A stretch of DNA of 11,035 bases. It comes from Eudoraea sp. (lineage in GTDB: Bacteria; Bacteroidota; Bacteroidia; Flavobacteriales; Flavobacteriaceae). The notes beneath the pieces were generated by a model, which did not search any database, was not told where the DNA came from, and saw only the letters and a list, made by a program, of their open reading frames with translations. Position numbers and translations under genes: made by a program. Each line of letters opens with the position of its first letter. The stretch's first letter is position 1. Of the stretch, positions 7,890 to 11,035 are shown in pieces. The DNA lies in assembly GCA_013042125.1 (NCBI GenBank), contig JABDQS010000068.1, positions 1 to 11,035 of the forward strand, in the 5' to 3' direction.

Positions 7890-7982
7890 TTACTTTTCTG
7901 GCCAGCGCACCACCTTGCTCCTCATTATAAAAGGTCTACAAGACTTTTTCTTGTCGTTCGGCCCTCTGAGCAATTTTATCAT
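7890..7982 (-). CDS. Possible 30-residue ORF directly upstream of the DUF6090 gene
   Basis: ATG (7982) to TAA (7890) encodes a very basic 30-residue peptide beginning MIKLLRGPNDKKKS and ending VVRWPEK, 5 nt before the DUF6090 start codon. The DNA contains a small hairpin, ACAAGA-AAAAG-TCTTGT on the minus strand. The close spacing could indicate a leader peptide or coupled translation, and MIKLLR echoes the MIKFFR start of DUF6090. No recognised family, and chance is a serious alternative. The rest of the 224-bp gap holds a 7-bp hairpin (8018-8041), a 10-nt direct repeat GCTAAAGGTT (7985, 8009) and the half-repeat at 8098. Confidence 0.2.
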   Translation of the reverse strand: MIKLLRGPNDKKKSCRPFIMRSKVVRWPEK

Positions 7983-8097
7983 GAGCTAAAGGTTAGTTAG
8001 AATGAAGGCTAAAGGTTTTGGCTTTTCAACTTATAAGCCAATTCTTGTTTTTATTAAATGTAGGAAATTATAAGGAAGTTTTGAGGCAGCAATGAAT

Positions 8098-8110
8098 TAT
8101 AGCCGTTGTT
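8098..8110. repeat. Half-copy of the ACAACG repeat arm abutting the M50-like stop codon
   Basis: TATAGCCGTTGTT (plus strand) corresponds to the right-hand arm of the complete elements at 8603-8728 and 10249-10367, here without the bulge. On the minus strand the gene stop TAA (8111-8109) runs directly into CAACGGCTATA. I found no opposing left arm between 7885 and 8080, so the element is either truncated or decayed. Confidence 0.5.
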
Positions 8111-8585
8111 AAGTGTAGTTTCTTCTAATATTTCTATAATAGTATAAGATTATAATTGAAGCTACAATCACTAACAAAAAGGAAGTGTGTACCATAATCC
8201 TTGGAAGCATCTCAAGTAAGTCTGCAACATCAGTACCAGTTCTCCAAAGACCACCTTGATAATTGTACACTAAATCTACAATCGGAGATATGATCCCAAA
8301 AAGTAATATCTGATCATAGTATTTTGAAGTTTTGGCTTTGGCTAAAATCATTGAAGTTGTGATTAAAAGCAAAAGGTCAGAAAAGAAAGGTGCTGCCTCT
8401 GTTAGCCAAGATGTATCACCCGAGTGCTTCACATATCCAAAGTAAAAACCTAATTCTTTGTGTATTCCTGGTAACAGTCTCATTTCTAGAATTTCTGCAC
8501 CTTCGAGATATGCCATGATTGCGTGACTGCCTTCATGTCTTGAAGTTGTCCAGAGAATAAAAATTATTATAGTAAAAAATCGCAC
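8109..8585 (-). CDS. M50-like (site-2-protease-type) membrane metalloprotease, possibly 5'-truncated
   Basis: A 158-residue, very hydrophobic protein with a zinc-protease HExxH motif, H17-E18-G19-S20-H21, in SRHEGSHAIMAYLEGAEI. This lies at the end of a first membrane segment, followed by a second set of hydrophobic segments (about 66-82, 93-108, 131-150). SPIVDLVYN (100-108) may supply the third zinc ligand (D104), as the NPxxD-like motif does in M50 enzymes. It is short for an intramembrane protease. The start is weak: GTG at 8585 is the only usual start codon upstream of HExxH, since the first ATG (M24) comes after the motif. The frame stays open upstream into the repeat element that ends at 8603. 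Either translation really starts at GTG or the N-terminus was lost at the junction with the repeat. Its substrate is unknown. Confidence 0.65.
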   Translation of the reverse strand: MRFFTIIIFILWTTSRHEGSHAIMAYLEGAEILEMRLLPGIHKELGFYFGYVKHSGDTSWLTEAAPFFSDLLLLITTSMILAKAKTSKYYDQILLFGIISPIVDLVYNYQGGLWRTGTDVADLLEMLPRIMVHTSFLLVIVASIIILYYYRNIRRNYT

Positions 8586-8602
8586 TCTAGGGAAATTACA
8601 TC

Positions 8603-8728
8603 TAACGGTTCCGGCTATTAGCAGTTGGGGATATTACACCCCAACTTTATGATTTAACACCGACCCTTTTTTGAATTTTATACTTTCGTTTTATCTATTT
8701 AGCTCCAATTACTTATAGCCAATGTTGT
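8603..8728. repeat. ~126-nt attC-like imperfect inverted repeat (element between the M50-like and S33 genes)
   Basis: The left arm starts TAAC, has a 6-nt insert GGTTCC, then GGCTAT-x-AG-x-A-x-TTGG-x-G (8613-8630). The right arm, as reverse complement, reads ACAAC-ATT-GGCTAT-x-AG-x-A-x-TTGG-x-G (8728 back to 8703). The bulge is on the left arm, as in the element at 10249-10367. Inside, AGTTGGGG (8623-8630) also pairs perfectly with CCCCAACT (8639-8646), so two mutually exclusive folds exist. The element begins 10 nt after the S33 gene's stop codon and fills most of the 153-bp gap. No promoter or terminator is evident. Confidence 0.7.
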
Positions 8729-8738
8729 AAGCAGTAAT

Positions 8739-10223
8739 TTATTCCGTTTTAAATTCACGACTTCCAATTTGTCCTAAGCATTCTGGATTAGGTTTGTCAT
8801 TTGGATTGTTGAAAAATTCATTTGCTGCTTCCATCGCACATTGATTACTCCAATTAGTCGTTGGTGTATGTTTCCAACCTTTAAAAATCAAATGATAGCT
8901 ATTCTCAAAATTATCAGTCATTGATTTTACCCATTTTACTGGTGTTTCGTTATCATATTCCCCATTTATGAATAAAACTGGAACGTTGCTTTGGACTGCT
9001 TGATTTTCAATTTCCGCTACACTTTCTACACTCCAAATTTCGCATATTTTGTTGTCGAAAACAGCAGGCGATAGACCTTTCACTTCTGGGTACTTGTTTG
9101 TCTCACTCTCTATTTTCTCTAAAGAATTGAATGGGTTTTCTTCCGCACACCAAACAGATAGACGCATTCCTAACCCTGCTCCATTGCCTGGTTCTCGGAA
9201 TAAATATGTTAGTTTTTCTTTTACAGAAGTCAAATCATTGTTCAGTAGTTTATTTATCTCAAATGGAACGTTCGGAATATTTCCAGTAGAAGCTGAAGTG
9301 AAAACGGTTATCAAATCTTCGCCTTTCAAATTAAACGTCTCCATTTCTCCACTTTTTGGATTTTCGATTTCAACTGTTAACGGATTTAGGGTTTTATCTG
9401 TTAAATATTCAAAAAACCGATTTTTTATATTTGGATAGGCTGTATTACATTTTTCATCGTTTTCACAGTCGGAAAGTAATTTTGTAATTGATTCTAAAAG
9501 ATTCTGAACGCTCTCTTCGTCATAGTTGACTTCTAATGGAAGAGGCGAGTCCATTACAACACTCCTTAGTCTATGGGGAAAATCTCTCATCAAAACTTGA
9601 GCAATTTTAGTACTGTACGAAATGGTAAGTAGATTATATTCCTTGATTTCTAAGATTTGTATCAAGTCGTTTATATCCGCTGCAATTTCATTGGTATTGT
9701 AACCATTTAAGTCTATTTCTTTTTGTTCAAGTCTTTCTTTGCAAGACTTGGCCGCTTTTTCGAAATGGTCGTCATAGTTGGCGATATCAAAATTCGGCTG
9801 ATTAGATTCATAGATTGCCTGTGACCATTCGGGACAATTCAAGTGTGGTTTTGCGTAATAGTTCCCACGTTGTTCTACAAGAATGAAGTCCCTGTCATCA
9901 AGATATTTATAGTAGTTCATATATTGTGCTGTTGGCATAGTTGTAGAACCTGGACCACCAACGGTGTAAATAATAGGGTCTTTCTTTGGATTTTCGCTAC
10001 GACTTTTAAAAATATAAACGGGTATTTCAATCGTTCTACTGTTCGGATCTTTTCTATTCTCCAAAACTTCTAAATAACCAAAGCTGTGTTTCTGATCTTT
10101 TTTTATTTTATGAGTAGTCTTTTTCGACTCTTTAAATTTGGGTTGGAAGTCGGTTTTAACTTGCCCAAATGTATTCGAGGAAATTAATATGCTTACTATA
10201 AAAATCAGATGTTTTATTGTCAT
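8739..10223 (-). CDS. Exported alpha/beta hydrolase, S33 / tripeptidyl-aminopeptidase-like
   Basis: A 494-residue protein with a signal peptide (MTIKHLIFIVSILISSNTFG, probable cleavage before Q21), so periplasmic or secreted. It follows the S33 aminopeptidase-like plan: oxyanion-type TVGGPGSTT (87-95), EQRG (117-120, the usual DQRG), nucleophile region LLTISYSTKIAQVLM (198-212), a helical lid with Cys253/Cys259, then FINGEYDNETP (418-428) with D424 and GWKHTPT (449-455) with H452. The proposed triad is S202-D424-H452, and eight cysteines after the signal fit an oxidising compartment. Relatives release N-terminal residues from peptides or hydrolyse esters. Unusually, the elbow is T-I-S-Y-S rather than G-x-S-x-G, with both glycines replaced, so activity is uncertain. 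The gene stands alone between two ~120-nt inverted repeats (8603-8728 and 10249-10367) and is A+T-rich, suggesting a mobile or imported unit. Confidence 0.85.
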   Translation of the reverse strand: MTIKHLIFIVSILISSNTFGQVKTDFQPKFKESKKTTHKIKKDQKHSFGYLEVLENRKDPNSRTIEIPVYIFKSRSENPKKDPIIYTVGGPGSTTMPTAQYMNYYKYLDDRDFILVEQRGNYYAKPHLNCPEWSQAIYESNQPNFDIANYDDHFEKAAKSCKERLEQKEIDLNGYNTNEIAADINDLIQILEIKEYNLLTISYSTKIAQVLMRDFPHRLRSVVMDSPLPLEVNYDEESVQNLLESITKLLSDCENDEKCNTAYPNIKNRFFEYLTDKTLNPLTVEIENPKSGEMETFNLKGEDLITVFTSASTGNIPNVPFEINKLLNNDLTSVKEKLTYLFREPGNGAGLGMRLSVWCAEENPFNSLEKIESETNKYPEVKGLSPAVFDNKICEIWSVESVAEIENQAVQSNVPVLFINGEYDNETPVKWVKSMTDNFENSYHLIFKGWKHTPTTNWSNQCAMEAANEFFNNPNDKPNPECLGQIGSREFKTE

Positions 10224-10248
10224 TCTCGATGTTCGTTTTTAATTGCCT

Positions 10249-10367
10249 ACAACGGTCTCGTGTATGACCTGAACTGGTTCACATATACTCAGGAGTTACA
10301 CCGAAATTTATTGATATCAAATTAATAATTTTTTGGTATGCCAACCAGCTTGGGTTATACACGTTGT
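10249..10367. repeat. ~119-nt attC-like imperfect inverted repeat (element between the S33 and GH16 genes)
   Basis: The left arm is ACAACG, a 6-nt insert GTCTCG, then TGTAT-xx-CC-xx-A-x-CTGGTT-xx-CATA (10249-10285). The right arm, as reverse complement, is ACAACG-TGTAT-xx-CC-xx-A-x-CTGGTT-xx-CATA (10367 back to 10337), so the arms match except for the bulge and scattered mismatches. The ~50-nt loop contains the palindrome TTGATATCAA (10311-10320). The element lies 25 nt upstream of the S33 start and 58 nt after the GH16 stop, taking up over half of the 202-bp gap. Its architecture and length closely match the element at 8603-8728 although the stem sequences differ. Confidence 0.75.
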
Positions 10368-10425
10368 TACCATTTCGTTGAATTCTCCTGCCTTTTTAAT
10401 TTCTTTACTTTCACTCTGAACCTGA

Positions 10426-11034
10426 TTATTGATAAATCCTAATGTAATCTATGATCATCGGACTTTCGACGAAACTAGGAGCAATATCAGGTTCAATTGC
10501 AACATTCAATATTAAATAATAATCAGAATCATATGGCCACGTTTCTGAGTTCTTAATTGACGGATAATATTGAAAGTGTTCAACGCCGTCAACACTAAAC
10601 ACCATTTTTTCTTTAGTCCACTCAAGAGAGTAAATATGAAATTTGTTCGAGGCATTGGCAATTTTTCTACCCCCAAGATTTTCGACATTATACCCATAAC
10701 TTGATGCGTTATGTACAGCACTTGAAATATAATCTTGATTCTTTCCCCAATGTTCGAGTATATCGATCTCACCACAAATTGGCCAATTCACGGTGCCATA
10801 TCCTTGATCATCCCAATAAGCTCCGTCTTCATTAATATTTTTGTTCAACATCCAAATGGCTGGCCATGTTCCGGCACCTTCTGGCAATTTTGCCTTAACC
10901 TCTATCCGCCCGTAAGTGAATGCAAATTTTGAATTTAATCTGGCTGATGTATAATGTTTTATTTCACCTTGATCTTCAAACAATTCTTTTTTTGCTACTA
11001 GGTTTAAATATCCATTCTTTTGAAATGAATTATC
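10426..11034 (-). CDS. Glycoside hydrolase family 16 (laminarinase-like), C-terminal part, runs off right edge
   Basis: The frame is open to the right window edge, so the true start lies outside; the TTG at 10983 is internal, not a start. Visible residues begin DNSFQKNGYLNLVAKKEL, then YTSARLNSKFAFTYGRIEVK and GTWPAIWML, the standard GH16 sugar-binding region. The catalytic motif is ICGEIDILEHWG (E-x-D-x-x-E): the first Glu (codon 10770-10768) is the nucleophile and the second (10755-10753) the acid/base. The domain ends in the typical IIDYIRIYQ. GH16 enzymes of this type cleave internal beta-1,3 or mixed beta-1,3/1,4 glucans such as laminarin, and are common in marine Flavobacteriia; exact specificity cannot be fixed here. 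No C-terminal sorting domain or carbohydrate-binding module follows. Any signal peptide would be off the edge. Confidence 0.92.
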   Translation of the reverse strand, partial: DNSFQKNGYLNLVAKKELFEDQGEIKHYTSARLNSKFAFTYGRIEVKAKLPEGAGTWPAIWMLNKNINEDGAYWDDQGYGTVNWPICGEIDILEHWGKNQDYISSAVHNASSYGYNVENLGGRKIANASNKFHIYSLEWTKEKMVFSVDGVEHFQYYPSIKNSETWPYDSDYYLILNVAIEPDIAPSFVESPMIIDYIRIYQ

Positions 11035-11035
11035 C

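Noticed and set aside
7985..8041. Direct repeat GCTAAAGGTT (two copies) and a TTGGCTT/AAGCCAA hairpin as a riboswitch or CRISPR-like structure
   Set aside because: Two 10-nt copies with no regular spacer array and no conserved aptamer features; probably ordinary non-coding sequence.
9049..10073. Two plus-strand open frames inside the S33 hydrolase gene
   Set aside because: They are antisense to a continuous, motif-rich coding sequence and have no protein-like motifs.
8603..10367. A canonical integron with classical attC sites
   Set aside because: No integrase or attI is in the window and most cores do not fit RYYYAAC/GTTRRRY. Only the cassette-like layout is claimed.
10512..10932. Open frames overlapping the GH16 gene in other frames
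   Set aside because: The GH16 frame carries the catalytic motif and full domain pattern; the alternatives are out-of-frame shadows.
10426..11034. A type IX secretion C-terminal sorting domain on the GH16 enzyme
   Set aside because: The protein ends within three residues of the GH16 domain's last strand, leaving no room for such a domain.

Overview
The window looks like chromosome of a marine-type member of the Bacteroidota, most likely Flavobacteriia. The reasons are a DUF6090 membrane protein with the usual flavobacterial N-terminus, start codons without Shine-Dalgarno sequences, a TAnnTTTG promoter element before katG, several small lipoproteins, and a GH16 laminarinase-type enzyme. I cannot name a genus. 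The left half (about 1-5600) is moderately G+C and compactly organised. The right half (about 5650-11035) is visibly more A+T-rich and looks accessory.

Left half. A partial DUF1697 gene and a VOC-fold gene (minus strand, ATGA overlap) diverge from katG, a full-length catalase-peroxidase with its catalytic residues and adduct triad intact. katG has a plausible promoter and ends at a strong, probably bidirectional hairpin terminator. Converging on it is a three-gene minus-strand operon (4907 to 3007): a cyclopropane-synthase-fold methyltransferase, a ClbS/DfsB-family protein and a lipoprotein with an antibiotic-biosynthesis-monooxygenase (ABM) domain. Upstream is a separately terminated NTF2/SnoaL-like lipoprotein gene. 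This gene and the operon carry the same 17-nt box (16/17 identical), 29-32 nt before their start codons, so they are probably co-regulated. A stress or detoxification role for the group is an inference.

Right half. All intact genes are on the minus strand, and most are separated by 150-240 bp of non-coding DNA. They are a SAM methyltransferase, a DUF6090 membrane protein with a G+C-rich 7-codon in-frame insertion, an M50-like membrane metalloprotease that may lack its natural N-terminus, an exported S33-type alpha/beta hydrolase with an unusual nucleophile elbow, and the C-terminal part of a GH16 glucanase that runs off the right edge. Two short open stretches beside the methyltransferase look like C-terminal remnants of lost genes.

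The most unusual feature is a pair of ~120-nt imperfect inverted repeats (8603-8728 and 10249-10367). They share an architecture: ACAAC-type outer ends, a one-sided 3-6 nt bulge, then a long mismatched stem. They bracket the S33 hydrolase gene. Two half-copies of the outer arm lie at 6702-6714 and 8098-8110, the latter touching the stop codon of the M50-like gene. The layout (one gene plus one folded repeat per unit, all genes in one direction) recalls integron gene cassettes, but the cores do not follow the attC consensus throughout and no integrase is visible.
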